From Flavobacterium xueshanense (lineage in GTDB: Bacteria > Bacteroidota > Bacteroidia > Flavobacteriales > Flavobacteriaceae), in the NCBI RefSeq assembly GCF_900112975.1, contig NZ_FONQ01000001.1, forward strand, positions 124,001-188,000: a stretch of DNA of 64,000 bases, read 5' to 3'. A program made the translations under genes and the position numbers. The notes beneath the pieces are model-generated. The model ran no database searches. It was not told where the DNA came from and was given only the letters and a program-made list of their open reading frames with translations. How positions within the stretch are numbered: the stretch's first letter is position 1; every line of letters begins with the position of its first letter. Positions 1 to 9,397 of the stretch are shown here, in pieces.

Positions 1-1284
1 CATTGTTGCCTTCCAAGTCAGAAATGCTTTGTCGCCTTTTTGAGTAAATACAGCGTTTGTTGGCGGCTGTGGTGTTATCCTTATAATTCTATTTGCCTCA
101 GGTGTTAATGCGATATATTTATATTGTTTTCCAATAATAGGTTTTCTAAGCGTATCTCCTTTTTTTAATAAAGTGGAAGCTGTAAAATGCATAGAGCCGT
201 CAATAAAAGGTAAGGACCGAATCATTTCTATTTGCTTGACAATTTGGTCCGGACTTCTCCATTCTACTTCTTTAGCGGCTTTCGAAATCTTATAATCACC
301 GTGACCAACATAAACATTTGCCCCGTATTTATGTGTTGCCCACCATTTTGCCAAAACTTCAAAATTGGCTCTGTCAAAACCAATATGCCAATACAGTTGT
401 GGAGTTACATAGTCTATCCAGTTTTCTTTCTGCCATTTCAAAATATCAGCATACAAATCATCATAATTTGTAACTCCTGCCACAGTATTTGAACCTTCCG
501 AATCCTTAGATTTATTTCGCCACACTCCAAAAGGCGAAATCCCAAATTCGACCTCTGGTTTATTTGCAATTATGGTGTCTCTTATTTGTTTGATTATCAA
601 ATCGACATTGTCTCTTCTCCAATCATCTTTGTCTTTAAATTGGCGTGGTTCTTTGTTAAACGCTATTTGGTCGGGAAATTCTTGTCCTGTAATTTTATAA
701 GGATAAAAATAATCGTCCATATGTATTGCCTGAATGTCATAATTTCGAACTATTTCTCCCACTACAGACGAAACAAAATTCCTAGTTTCTTTATAACCAG
801 GATTAAAATATCTGGTTTTTCCATAAGTAACAAATAACTCTGGTTGCTTAAAATATAAATGTGTTTTTGCAAGCACTTCTTTGGTCGTGTCTTTTTGTGC
901 ACGATAAGGATTGAGCCAAACATGGACATTCATTCCTCTTTTTCCGGCTTCATCAATCATTAACTGGAGCGGGTCAAAATTAGGCGCAACTCCCTGCGTT
1001 CCGGTGATCCAATGTGATGCAGGTTCTTTGGTCGATTTGTAATAGGCATCGGCCGTAGGACGGATTTGAAAAATTACGGTGTTCAAATTATAAGACCGCA
1101 TATTATCCAAAAGCGTTATCATCTCGTCCTTCATTTCTTGGTCTGACAAGCCTTGTTTTGAAGGCCAATCAATATTGTCTACGGTAGATATCCAAACGGC
1201 CCGCATTTCTCTTTTTGGTGATTGTTGGCTAAAAAGATTGGTTTGAAACAGCAACAATAGAATTAAAATTTTTACACTATTCAT
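1..1284 (-). CDS. DigH/YngK-like glycoside hydrolase (GHL10 family), C-terminus cut by window edge
   Basis: Reading the minus strand from the ATG at 1284 gives 428 uninterrupted codons that run off the left edge, so the C-terminus is missing. Residues 1-20 are a signal peptide (MNSVKILILLLLFQTNLFSQ), so the protein is exported. From about residue 25 it reads EMRAVWISTVDNIDWPS, then WLNPYRAQ, FNPGYKETRNFV, IHMDDYFYPY and GISPFGVWR, all typical of the GHL10 (DUF187) TIM barrel. The acidic pair in HMDDYFYP is a likely catalytic region. The last visible part resembles the start of an FN3-like domain. E. coli DigH (YddW), of this family, cuts peptidoglycan strands stripped of stem peptides. That activity is an inference here, but it fits the neighbouring MurNAc genes. 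Family call is firm; substrate is not. Confidence 0.85.
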   Translation of the reverse strand, partial: MNSVKILILLLLFQTNLFSQQSPKREMRAVWISTVDNIDWPSKQGLSDQEMKDEMITLLDNMRSYNLNTVIFQIRPTADAYYKSTKEPASHWITGTQGVAPNFDPLQLMIDEAGKRGMNVHVWLNPYRAQKDTTKEVLAKTHLYFKQPELFVTYGKTRYFNPGYKETRNFVSSVVGEIVRNYDIQAIHMDDYFYPYKITGQEFPDQIAFNKEPRQFKDKDDWRRDNVDLIIKQIRDTIIANKPEVEFGISPFGVWRNKSKDSEGSNTVAGVTNYDDLYADILKWQKENWIDYVTPQLYWHIGFDRANFEVLAKWWATHKYGANVYVGHGDYKISKAAKEVEWRSPDQIVKQIEMIRSLPFIDGSMHFTASTLLKKGDTLRKPIIGKQYKYIALTPEANRIIRITPQPPTNAVFTQKGDKAFLTWKATM

Positions 1285-1496
1285 AAATACTATTTTTGGT
1301 TATTTAATACTCTTTAAAATTATTATAAACTGTAACTAAAAAATATTTTTAGATAAAGAAACGGGGCATCCTTAATGTGAAGAAGATACAGCAGAAAACT
1401 ATTTTTTTTTACATAGTCTACGATGCTTTATAAAATTGAAACGTATTTTTCACACTTTTTAAACTAGGTTCCTCTACGTTAGAAAATGCTGCCAAA

Positions 1497-3335
1497 TTAC
1501 TCTAATAAATAAATTACTCCTTCAATAAGCGATGTCCACACGCTGCCTTTATCATCCACCGAAAATCCATTTACACTGGAACTTCCTAAATGAATTTCTT
1601 TTATAATCTGAAATTTTTCAGAATCAACTATCACAACCTCTCCTTTTCGGCTTCCTATATATATCTTGCCGTTATTTTCTAATATTGCTGCAGGATTATG
1701 TTCGTATCCAAGTTTTAAATCCAAAACCTTACTTTGGTTAATCAAATTTTCTTCGGTCAATTCTAACTCATCATTAAGGGGCAATCTTAAAAGCTCCCCA
1801 TTCATTGTTTTAGCATAAAACCACTTCCCGTCCTGGCTTTTTCCCATGGATTCTCGGACTTTCCATTTAGAGGTTCTCAAAAGTGTTTTACCCGTTTCTA
1901 TTTCTAAAATTGTCAAGAACCGTTCTGGAGTAACAAAATAAAGTCTGCTCGTTGATGAAACTGCATTTACGTTTCCAGCCGAATACAAAACTTGTTTATT
2001 GTTTCCATTATTCCATTTCCAAATAAGTTCTCCCGTATTTTTATCCAAGCAATAAAGATTAGTGTCCCATGCCCCAAAAATAATTTTATCGCCTTCTATC
2101 AAAGGGGTTCCTTGTGAATAAGACAACGGCAATTTATTTTGCCAAATAACATGTCCATTAACTGCATCGATACAAATAAACGCTGTAGAACTCGCTGTAT
2201 AAAGTTTATTGTTTTCGACAATTGGCGAAGCTACCAAAACGCCACCTACAGAAATCTTCCATTTTTGCTTGCCCGAATCTTTATTAAATCCTAGCAAATT
2301 TCCTTCTATTGTACCAATAACAAGGATGTTCTTTTCAATTATTGGTGAGAAATAAATTGAATTCCCTGTTTCTATTTTCCAATTTAAGGACTTCTTTTTC
2401 AAATTAACCGATTGTATCTCCCCAATAGAATTAGTAAAATAAACGTTCTTTTTATCAAAACAAGGGACACTATAAATAGACGCAATGTCTTTTATGAAAG
2501 GAGAGAAATTAGTTCCCAAATTATCATTTTTAATTTCAATTTTTGAAGGTTTTGATGAAACTGAAAATTTAAAAACACTTGGTTTTTCTATTTCTTTCTG
2601 ATAAATACTAATACTATCGTTACTTATGATAACCTCATTATAACTTTTTGTCTTTCCATCACGCGAAGTAATAGATGCTCCCATAATGCCGCTCAAACCG
2701 GAGAAATCATGTTTTTTCAACGTGTGTCCATGACCGCAAAAACTAGCAACAGTAGGGTGTTTTTCTAAAATAGAAAGTACTTCTTTATAATTACTGACAC
2801 TATTGTCCAATGGGTAATGTGCAAAATTCAGTACCTTTTTATTACTGTTTTTAAGGCTATCTTTTAATGTTTTATCGAGCCAGAGAACATCTTCATGTTT
2901 TACAAATCCATCCCCCATTTTCATGTAAGGGCCACACGGAAATCCCACAAAAAGATAGTCCCCTTTTGAAAATACAAAGCGATCGTTGCCCCATAGTTTT
3001 TTATATGTTAAACCAGCGCTTTCGCTCCAATTTGTCTCGTGATTTCCAGAAATCACATAATATGGAATTTTTAAATTCGCAAGAATGGCATGAACCTGTT
3101 TTAATTCATCATCAGCACCACGATTAGTCAAATCTCCAGTTACTACAACAAATTCATGATCCGAATTGTTGATTTCTTTTACAATATTTTGCAACAAAAA
3201 ATCATTTTCGTTCCCTACTGAAACATGCAAATCGGTAAGTTGTACAAACTTGATATTTCCAAATTTTTCTGTTTTTTGAGAAAATCCAGATGCAATTATG
3301 AAAATCAATAATATTTTGGAATATAGATATTTCAT
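1497..3335 (-). CDS. Exported calcineurin-like phosphoesterase fused to a PQQ-type beta-propeller
   Basis: 612 residues with a signal peptide (about 1-19). The N-terminal half is a metallophosphoesterase with all five metal motifs: D35-x-H37 (LTDLHVS), GD at 67-68, GNHE at 97-100, H173 (FAHYP) and GHGH at 201-204. Residues about 280-612 hold repeated blades such as GNLLGFNKDSGKQKWKI and TNLYCLDKNTGELIWKW, which resemble PQQ/BamB-type propeller repeats. It should act in the periplasm or at the cell surface on a phosphoester that I cannot name. The gene starts 10 nt after the esterase stop, so the two are probably cotranscribed. The propeller may bind a partner or glycan rather than PQQ. Confidence 0.85.
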   Translation of the reverse strand: MKYLYSKILLIFIIASGFSQKTEKFGNIKFVQLTDLHVSVGNENDFLLQNIVKEINNSDHEFVVVTGDLTNRGADDELKQVHAILANLKIPYYVISGNHETNWSESAGLTYKKLWGNDRFVFSKGDYLFVGFPCGPYMKMGDGFVKHEDVLWLDKTLKDSLKNSNKKVLNFAHYPLDNSVSNYKEVLSILEKHPTVASFCGHGHTLKKHDFSGLSGIMGASITSRDGKTKSYNEVIISNDSISIYQKEIEKPSVFKFSVSSKPSKIEIKNDNLGTNFSPFIKDIASIYSVPCFDKKNVYFTNSIGEIQSVNLKKKSLNWKIETGNSIYFSPIIEKNILVIGTIEGNLLGFNKDSGKQKWKISVGGVLVASPIVENNKLYTASSTAFICIDAVNGHVIWQNKLPLSYSQGTPLIEGDKIIFGAWDTNLYCLDKNTGELIWKWNNGNNKQVLYSAGNVNAVSSTSRLYFVTPERFLTILEIETGKTLLRTSKWKVRESMGKSQDGKWFYAKTMNGELLRLPLNDELELTEENLINQSKVLDLKLGYEHNPAAILENNGKIYIGSRKGEVVIVDSEKFQIIKEIHLGSSSVNGFSVDDKGSVWTSLIEGVIYLLE

Positions 3336-3345
3336 GATTACTTAT

Positions 3346-4173
3346 TTAGTTCGTTTTTACCGTATCGTTAAAATAGTTATAAAAAAATAGCATTTGAAAC
3401 TTTAAAGAGTTTTCCCAATATTCAATATTGTGTTTTCCAGGACGTTCTATATAATCATGATTTATTTTTAAAGCAAGCATTCTTGTATGAAGCTCCCTGT
3501 TTACATCAATAAAAAAATCATCAACACCACAATCAATAATAAGTTTTAGATTGCTATTTTCTAACAACCCAAGCATATTTACAACTGTGTTTTTATCCCA
3601 ATTTTCAGGGAACTCAGTTATAGTACCAAGACGTTTTTTTATATCCCACTTTTCAGGAAACGGACGAAAATCAACACCTCCGCTCATACTTCCTGCCGCT
3701 CCAAAAACTTCTTGATGCTTGAACGATAAAAACAATGCTCCTTGCCCGCCCATACTAAGACCTGATATTGCTCTACCTTCCCGACTTGCTATTGTTTTAT
3801 ATTTTTTGTCTATAAAAGGAACTAATTCATCGATTATGTAAGTTTCATATTTAGAAGTTGGGTCAATTGGACTATTAAAATACCAACTTGAATAATTTCC
3901 GTCAACACCAATTACAATAAAATCATATTTATCAACCTGTTGTCCAACCTCTTTAAAGCTTTTTACCCAAGTTGCATAATTTCCGCTATATCCATGAAGA
4001 AGATAAACAACTGGGAATTTTATCTTGCTTTTTTTATAACTATCGGGAACTATTACGCAGGTCTTTATATTTTTTTTCATCGAAGCGCTAAAAACTTGTA
4101 TGGTGTCAACCTTAGCTGCTTTGGCAGAAAAAAATACGAATACTAAGAGTACTATATAAATTATTTTTTTCAT
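3346..4173 (-). CDS. Exported esterase, alpha/beta hydrolase (esterase D / Fes-like)
   Basis: The likely start is the ATG at 4173, giving 275 residues that begin MKKIIYIVLLVFVFFSAKA, a signal peptide; a reading from 4218 would bury this signal. The fold is the putative-esterase type: YLLHGYSGN at 57-65 (oxyanion region), nucleophile S140 in GLSMGG, a probable acid at D218 or D219 (CGVDDFF) and H248 (GKHNIEYW). Relatives are S-formylglutathione hydrolase, mycolyltransferase-like esterases and the esterase domains of xylanases. It precedes the phosphoesterase by 10 nt, so the two exported hydrolases probably work on the same material. O-deacetylation of a glycan is a reasonable guess, not shown. 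Confidence 0.82.
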   Translation of the reverse strand: MKKIIYIVLLVFVFFSAKAAKVDTIQVFSASMKKNIKTCVIVPDSYKKSKIKFPVVYLLHGYSGNYATWVKSFKEVGQQVDKYDFIVIGVDGNYSSWYFNSPIDPTSKYETYIIDELVPFIDKKYKTIASREGRAISGLSMGGQGALFLSFKHQEVFGAAGSMSGGVDFRPFPEKWDIKKRLGTITEFPENWDKNTVVNMLGLLENSNLKLIIDCGVDDFFIDVNRELHTRMLALKINHDYIERPGKHNIEYWENSLKFQMLFFYNYFNDTVKTN

Positions 4174-4252
4174 AGAATTATGGTGTCTTTTTTTTAAAAA
4201 ACAAAATTTATAATACATTTTAAAAGAAAAAATAAAATCAAATTCGAAAATT

Positions 4253-7168
4253 TTATTTCAAACAATCCCTTAAAATTGTCACCGGATGTAATGCTTTTCT
4301 AGTGGTTCCGTCAAAAATCTGGTGGCGACAACTCGTTCCCGCTGCAGCAATGACTGCTGTGGAATCAGTTGCTCTAATTTTAGGAAACAACGTGTCTTCT
4401 CCCATTTGCATGCTGATTTCATAATGTTCTTTTTCATATCCAAAAGAACCTGCCATACCACAACAACCCGAATTATAAATTGTAACCGAACTGTTTTTTG
4501 GCACATTTAACATCGCAAAAGTCGCTTCCATGGTACTCAATGACTTTTGATGGCAATGTCCGTGAATTTTTATTGTTTTTTCCTCTTCAGAAAATTGTTC
4601 TGCATGAATTTTACCTTTTGTAATCTCATTTTTGAAAAATTCTTCAATTGTAAATACATTTTCGGCTAATTTTTGGGCACTTTCTTTATCATCTGCCAAT
4701 CGAATGTATTCGTCTCTAAATGTCAATATCGCAGAAGGTTCGATTCCTATCAGAGGTAAATCTGCAGTAATATAATCCGAAAAAACGGCAATATTTATAT
4801 TCGCAATTGCTTTTGCTTCTTCGAGAAAACCTTTAGAAATAAAAGCTCTTCCGCTCTCTTCATGATCCACCAGAATCACCTCGTATCCTAATTTTGTCAA
4901 TAACTCGTACGCATCGATTCCAACTGAAACATCATAATAATTAGTAAATTCATCGCAAAACAAACATACTTTTCCGTTTACAAAAGAATCACTTGGCGCT
5001 TGATTCCAATTTTTTTCGTACCATTTTCGAAATGTCTTTGGAGCCAAAAGCGGCACTTCTCTTTTGGCAGCAATCCCCATACTTTTTTTTACAAAGGGCA
5101 AGTTCACCATGAAATTCGTAAACTTTGGAGTGATACTTCCCAGTCCATTCAGTTTTGCATTAAAAGCAAACACTTTATTGCGCCATGAAAATCCATTTGC
5201 TTTTTGGTATTGGTACAAAAACTCCGATTTTAAAGCAGCCACATCCACATTACTGGGACATTCGCTGGCGCAAGCTTTACAACTCACACACAATTCAAAT
5301 ACTTTATACAATTCTTGGTGGTCGAATTTATTGTCCTTTTCGGAATGCGTCAAATATTCTCGCAGCGCATTGGCTCTAGCGCGCGTCGTATCTTTTTCAT
5401 TTCGGGTTGCGCGGTAACTCGGACATAAAGTCCCACCCGCCGAAGGTAAATTTCTACAGTCACCAGAACCATTGCATTTCTCTGCAGCACGCAAAATTCC
5501 CAAACTATCCGAGAAATCCTGAATCGTTTGTATTTCCGGTTCCAATCTTCCTGCTTCCACTCTAAGATTTTCATCCATTTTGAAAGCGTTTACGATTTTA
5601 CCAACGTTTAAGATGGTATTCGGGTCAAAAGCATGTTTGATTCTTTTTAACAATTCATAATTCTGGTCTCCAATCATAAAAGGCAAAAACTCGCCACGCA
5701 CAATTCCGTCTCCATGTTCCCCACTTAAAGATCCTTTATATTTTTTCACTAAAATGGCTACTTCGGTGGCGATGTTTCTAAATTGATGCAGCCCTTCTTT
5801 TGTTTTCAAATTCAAAACCGGTCGCAAGTGAATTTCTCCGGCTCCGGCATGTGCATAATAAATGGCATTCTGACCGTGACGCTCCATCATTGCGGAGAAT
5901 TCAGCAATGTAATTGGGTAAATCACTCAACTCAACGGCGGTATCTTCAATAGAATCAGCCGCTTTATTATCGCCTACTATACTTCCTAAAAGCCCAAGAC
6001 CTGCTTTTCGCAACTCAATTATTTTATCAATATCAGCTCCGTAAATTTTTGGTAAAGCATACGCGAAATTGTTTCTTTCCAAATCAGCAATTAAATCATC
6101 GGCTTGTCTTTCGGCATCTTCCATACTTTGATGCGACGCCACTTCGAGCATGATAACCGCTTTTGGTTCTCCTTGAATGAAAAATCTGTTTTTAGCTTGT
6201 TCCCGGTTGGTTTTTGTACAATCCAATATCGTATCATCCATCATTTCACAGGTATACAAATGATGTTTCATAGCAGTAACCACGGCTTCTAAACTTTCCT
6301 GAATGGTATGAAAATGAGCCACTACCATGACATTTTTCGTTGGTGGCAGCTCGTCCACTTTTAACGTTATTTCGGTGGTAAAAGCTAGTGTTCCTTCGCT
6401 TCCACAAAGAAGTTTTCCTAAATTTATAGTATTTTCTGTTCCCCCAAAAAGTTCCGATTTCAATAATAAATCAATCGCGTAACCGGTATTTCTTCGGTGA
6501 ATTTCTGGTTTCGGAAATTCCTTGATAATCTCTATTTGGTTTTCTGTATTTGAAAGTTCCTGGTAAATAGTCTTGTAAATAGCACTTTCAAGCGTATTCC
6601 CTTTTGTTTTTTTAATAAATTCTGCAGAAGTCATTTCTTTAAATACTGCCGAACTTCCATCACTCAAAACTGCTTTAATTTCCACTATTTTGTCTCGGGT
6701 AACTCCATACCGAATTGATGTTGTTCCAGATGAATTATTGCCTACCATTCCGCCTATCATACAACGATTGGAAGTCGAAGTATTGGGACCAAAAAACAAT
6801 CCGTATGGTTTTAGATATAAATTCAGTTCATCCCGAATTACTCCCGGCTGTACGGTAACCGTTTTTTTCACGGAATCAAAAGCGACAATCTTTGTAAAAT
6901 GTTTCGAAACATCCACGATTATTCCACTACCTACTGTTTGTCCTGCCAATGATGTTCCGGCAGTTCTGGGCGTAATTGAAATTTTATTTTTTGCTGCAAA
7001 GCAAATAATTTTGACAATATCTTCCTCTGATTTTGGAATCGCTACAGCAACTGGCATAATTCGATATGCTGAAGCATCGGTGGCATACAGCTTCTTATAA
7101 AGATCATCGTATAAAAGTGTTCCTTCTAATGACTGAGATAATTCTTGTAATTGAGGCGTGATTAACAT
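4253..7168 (-). CDS. FAD-binding / iron-sulfur D-2-hydroxyacid dehydrogenase fusion (GlcD-GlcF, YdiJ type)
   Basis: 971 residues join a flavin dehydrogenase to an iron-sulfur subunit. The N-terminal FAD_binding_4 domain has TPRTAGTSLAGQTVGSG and GGMVGNNSSG; the FAD-oxidase C domain contains YYAHAGAGEIHLRP and SGEHGDGIVRGEFLP. The C-terminal part has the 4Fe-4S motif CVSCKACASECP and a CCG-type motif, NSGCCGMAGSFGYE; only one CCG motif is obvious. E. coli YdiJ (1018 residues) has this layout and oxidises D-2-hydroxyglutarate, while relatives use D-lactate or glycolate. Electrons would go to the quinone pool at the inner membrane. Because MurQ, encoded in the same island, releases D-lactate, D-lactate oxidation is an attractive role, but it is an inference. 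Confidence 0.88.
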   Translation of the reverse strand: MLITPQLQELSQSLEGTLLYDDLYKKLYATDASAYRIMPVAVAIPKSEEDIVKIICFAAKNKISITPRTAGTSLAGQTVGSGIIVDVSKHFTKIVAFDSVKKTVTVQPGVIRDELNLYLKPYGLFFGPNTSTSNRCMIGGMVGNNSSGTTSIRYGVTRDKIVEIKAVLSDGSSAVFKEMTSAEFIKKTKGNTLESAIYKTIYQELSNTENQIEIIKEFPKPEIHRRNTGYAIDLLLKSELFGGTENTINLGKLLCGSEGTLAFTTEITLKVDELPPTKNVMVVAHFHTIQESLEAVVTAMKHHLYTCEMMDDTILDCTKTNREQAKNRFFIQGEPKAVIMLEVASHQSMEDAERQADDLIADLERNNFAYALPKIYGADIDKIIELRKAGLGLLGSIVGDNKAADSIEDTAVELSDLPNYIAEFSAMMERHGQNAIYYAHAGAGEIHLRPVLNLKTKEGLHQFRNIATEVAILVKKYKGSLSGEHGDGIVRGEFLPFMIGDQNYELLKRIKHAFDPNTILNVGKIVNAFKMDENLRVEAGRLEPEIQTIQDFSDSLGILRAAEKCNGSGDCRNLPSAGGTLCPSYRATRNEKDTTRARANALREYLTHSEKDNKFDHQELYKVFELCVSCKACASECPSNVDVAALKSEFLYQYQKANGFSWRNKVFAFNAKLNGLGSITPKFTNFMVNLPFVKKSMGIAAKREVPLLAPKTFRKWYEKNWNQAPSDSFVNGKVCLFCDEFTNYYDVSVGIDAYELLTKLGYEVILVDHEESGRAFISKGFLEEAKAIANINIAVFSDYITADLPLIGIEPSAILTFRDEYIRLADDKESAQKLAENVFTIEEFFKNEITKGKIHAEQFSEEEKTIKIHGHCHQKSLSTMEATFAMLNVPKNSSVTIYNSGCCGMAGSFGYEKEHYEISMQMGEDTLFPKIRATDSTAVIAAAGTSCRHQIFDGTTRKALHPVTILRDCLK

Positions 7169-7228
7169 GTAGTGCGGTAAATTGCTGTTATTTCTAAAAA
7201 TATAAAATATCTCACATATAGATTAATC

Positions 7229-7288
7229 CTTTTCGCAAAAAACTTAGTCAACTGTTAATTTCAATCAGTTGCCGACTCTTGCGAAAAG
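7229..7288. other. Two-part hairpin between nagB and the dehydrogenase gene
   Basis: A perfect 10-bp outer stem (CTTTTCGCAA at 7229-7238 with TTGCGAAAAG at 7279-7288) encloses a 6-bp inner stem (CAACTG at 7249-7254 with CAGTTG at 7266-7271). It lies in the 171-nt space after the nagB stop and before the dehydrogenase start. No T-run follows on the minus strand, so it is not a plain terminator. It may stabilise or cut the message, or be a protein site. Confidence 0.5.
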
Positions 7289-7339
7289 TAACATCTAAAG
7301 TTAAATTCATCCTTTAAACATTTAGGACTTTTAATCTTT

Positions 7340-9265
7340 CTAATAATCATAACGTTTAAAAGCCTCAATCGCCTCATATTCTGCAAGACCCAAATCATCA
7401 TATAGTTTTGCCGTATTTTTATTACGCTCCTCGGCTCTTACCCAAAATTCTCTGGAATCATTTCCTTGAAACATCACTCTGTCTTTTTGCGATTGATGGT
7501 ACAAAATGGCATGTCTTTTAATCGTTACTTCATCTGGACTCAAAGGCACAGCCATATCTATTTCGTGAATATCCCATTCATGCCAAGCACCTCTGTACAA
7601 CCACAACCAACAATCATTCATGTAAGATTCTGATTTTAACTGCTTCATCGCTTCAAATATAGAATTCAAACATACTTCATGAGTACCATGCGGATCTGCC
7701 AAATCTCCGGCGGCAAAAACTTGATGAGGCTTTATTTTGGCAATAATATCTTTCACGATAGCAATATCATCCAGACCTACAGGGTTTTTCTTTATTTGTC
7801 CTGTTTCGTAAAAAGGCAGGTCTAAAAAATGCGTTTTTTCATCTTTTAAACCTATGTATCTGGTAGCAGCATACGATTCACGTCGTCTTATAAGACCTTT
7901 TAATTTTCGAACTTCCAAAGAATCAACTTGGTTTTCGGTCTTATTATTTAGAAAATTAATAACCGATGAGAAATTAATTTCACTGTTCTCTTTTCCGATA
8001 AAATCACGACATACTTCAGCAAACTTTAATGCTTCATCATCCGTAACTGCTATGTTTCCGGAAGTTTGATACACAACATGCACGTCATGTCCTTGTTTTA
8101 TTAATTTAGAAAATGTCCCACCCATTGAAATTACATCATCATCTGGATGTGGACTAAAAAGAATAACTCTTTTTTTTGAAGGATTAGCTCTTTCGGGTCT
8201 GTGAGAATCATCAGTATTGGGTTTTCCTCCAGGCCAACCCGTTATGGTATGCTGTAAGACGTTAAACATATTAATATTCAAATCATAAGCAGAACCTTCT
8301 TGTGCTAAAAGATCTGACATACCATTATTATTGTAGTCCCTGTCGGTAAGTTTTAGTATGGATTGTTTGGTTTCTTTGCAAAGCCAAATAATTGCTTTAC
8401 TTTTTAATTCTTGTGTCCAAATACATTGACCGACGAGCCAAGGTGTTTCGAATCTTGTTAATTCAGAAGCCGCAAATTGGTCTAAAACAAAAGTAGCATT
8501 AGAATGATTCTGTAAAAAAGTAGCAGGAACTTCTGAAGTTATTTCACCTTGAATTGTCCTTTTAATAACAGTCGCTTTATTTTGCCCCCAAGCCATCAAA
8601 ACAATTCTTTTAGACCTCAGAATCGTTGAAACTCCCATGGTAATCGCTCTTTTAGGAACGTTATCAATACCATTAAAATCCGAAGAAGCATCGACTCTGG
8701 TAATGTGGTCTAATGTTATAATTCTCGTTCCGGAGTTAATGTGAGAACCCGGCTCATTGAAACCTACATGCCCGGTACGACCAATTCCTAAAAGCTGAAA
8801 ATCAATTCCTCCTGCATTTTTTATTTTTGTTTCATAATTCATGCAATATTGATTCAGTTCCTCTAATACAACTGTTCCATCTGGAATATTTATATTTTCC
8901 GGTTTAATATCAACATGATTAAACAGATGCTGATGCATAAAATAATGATAGCTCTGGCGGTTTTCTTTAGTCATCGGATAATATTCATCCAGATTAAAAG
9001 TGACAACGTTATGAAAGCTAAGTCCATCCTCTTTGTGCATTCGAACTAATTCTTCATATACTTTTATAGGTGAAGAACCTGTAGCCAAGCCAAGGATACA
9101 AAATTTATTTTCGACCTGTTTAGATTTGATTAATACTGCTATTTCCTGAGCAACAACCTTTGAAGCTTCTACAGCACTTTTAAAAATTACATTATGATTT
9201 TTTTCAAATCGAGTTTCTTCAAATTTTCCCGGTATGTTGTAGGCCAAAGAAGTTTTCGTTTTCAT
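7340..9265 (-). CDS. nagB: Glucosamine-6-phosphate deaminase fused to a PIG-L (LmbE-like) deacetylase domain
   Basis: 641 residues. Residues about 20-290 form the NagB isomerase/deaminase domain: ATGSSP at 61-66 (phosphate loop), NLDEYYP at 91-97 with the likely base D93, and GIGRTGHVGFNEPGS at 160-174 with H166 and E171. The site matching E. coli D141 is T164, as I recall for this fused subfamily. Residues about 365-640 form a PIG-L deacetylase with SPHPDDD at 371-377 and H526/H529 (DPHGTHE), matching its zinc ligands. NagB turns GlcN-6-P into fructose-6-P and ammonia. The extra domain may first remove the acetyl group from GlcNAc-6-P, standing in for NagA, which is not in the window. An inverted repeat sits before the gene. 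The fused layout is known in Bacteroidota. Confidence 0.92.
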   Translation of the reverse strand: MKTKTSLAYNIPGKFEETRFEKNHNVIFKSAVEASKVVAQEIAVLIKSKQVENKFCILGLATGSSPIKVYEELVRMHKEDGLSFHNVVTFNLDEYYPMTKENRQSYHYFMHQHLFNHVDIKPENINIPDGTVVLEELNQYCMNYETKIKNAGGIDFQLLGIGRTGHVGFNEPGSHINSGTRIITLDHITRVDASSDFNGIDNVPKRAITMGVSTILRSKRIVLMAWGQNKATVIKRTIQGEITSEVPATFLQNHSNATFVLDQFAASELTRFETPWLVGQCIWTQELKSKAIIWLCKETKQSILKLTDRDYNNNGMSDLLAQEGSAYDLNINMFNVLQHTITGWPGGKPNTDDSHRPERANPSKKRVILFSPHPDDDVISMGGTFSKLIKQGHDVHVVYQTSGNIAVTDDEALKFAEVCRDFIGKENSEINFSSVINFLNNKTENQVDSLEVRKLKGLIRRRESYAATRYIGLKDEKTHFLDLPFYETGQIKKNPVGLDDIAIVKDIIAKIKPHQVFAAGDLADPHGTHEVCLNSIFEAMKQLKSESYMNDCWLWLYRGAWHEWDIHEIDMAVPLSPDEVTIKRHAILYHQSQKDRVMFQGNDSREFWVRAEERNKNTAKLYDDLGLAEYEAIEAFKRYDY

Positions 9266-9296
9266 AATATATCTCTTAATTAAAAAATTAGTTTAA

Positions 9297-9304
9297 CAAA
9301 TATA
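9297..9304 (-). promoter_or_regulatory. Probable -7 box of nagB
   Basis: On the minus strand this reads TATATTTG, a match to the Bacteroidota -7 consensus TAnnTTTG, about 30 nt before the nagB ATG. No TTG at the expected -33 distance is visible; the large inverted repeat occupies that place, which would suit activation or repression by the DeoR-type protein. Confidence 0.45.
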
Positions 9305-9326
9305 AATAAAAAACAAAACAAATATT

Positions 9327-9378
9327 TTATTTTGCATTATTTAATAAAAATAAATTTAAATAATGCAAAATAACGCAA
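9327..9378. promoter_or_regulatory. Candidate operator before nagB: 18-bp perfect inverted repeat plus a third copy
   Basis: The arms TTATTTTGCATTATTTAA (9327-9344) and its exact reverse complement (9356-9373) are separated by 11 nt. Each contains TTGCATTATTT. An overlapping third copy, AAATAACGCAA at 9368-9378, is the reverse complement of TTGCGTTATTT, which also occurs before susC at 10291-10301. The repeat lies just upstream of the nagB -7 box and directly after the regulator gene. Binding by the DeoR-type regulator is inferred. Confidence 0.6.
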
Positions 9379-9397
9379 TTTTTAACTAAAATTTAAA

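Noticed and set aside
232..837. Open plus-strand frames of 83-86 codons
   Set aside because: They are antisense to the clear GHL10 glycosidase frame on the minus strand.
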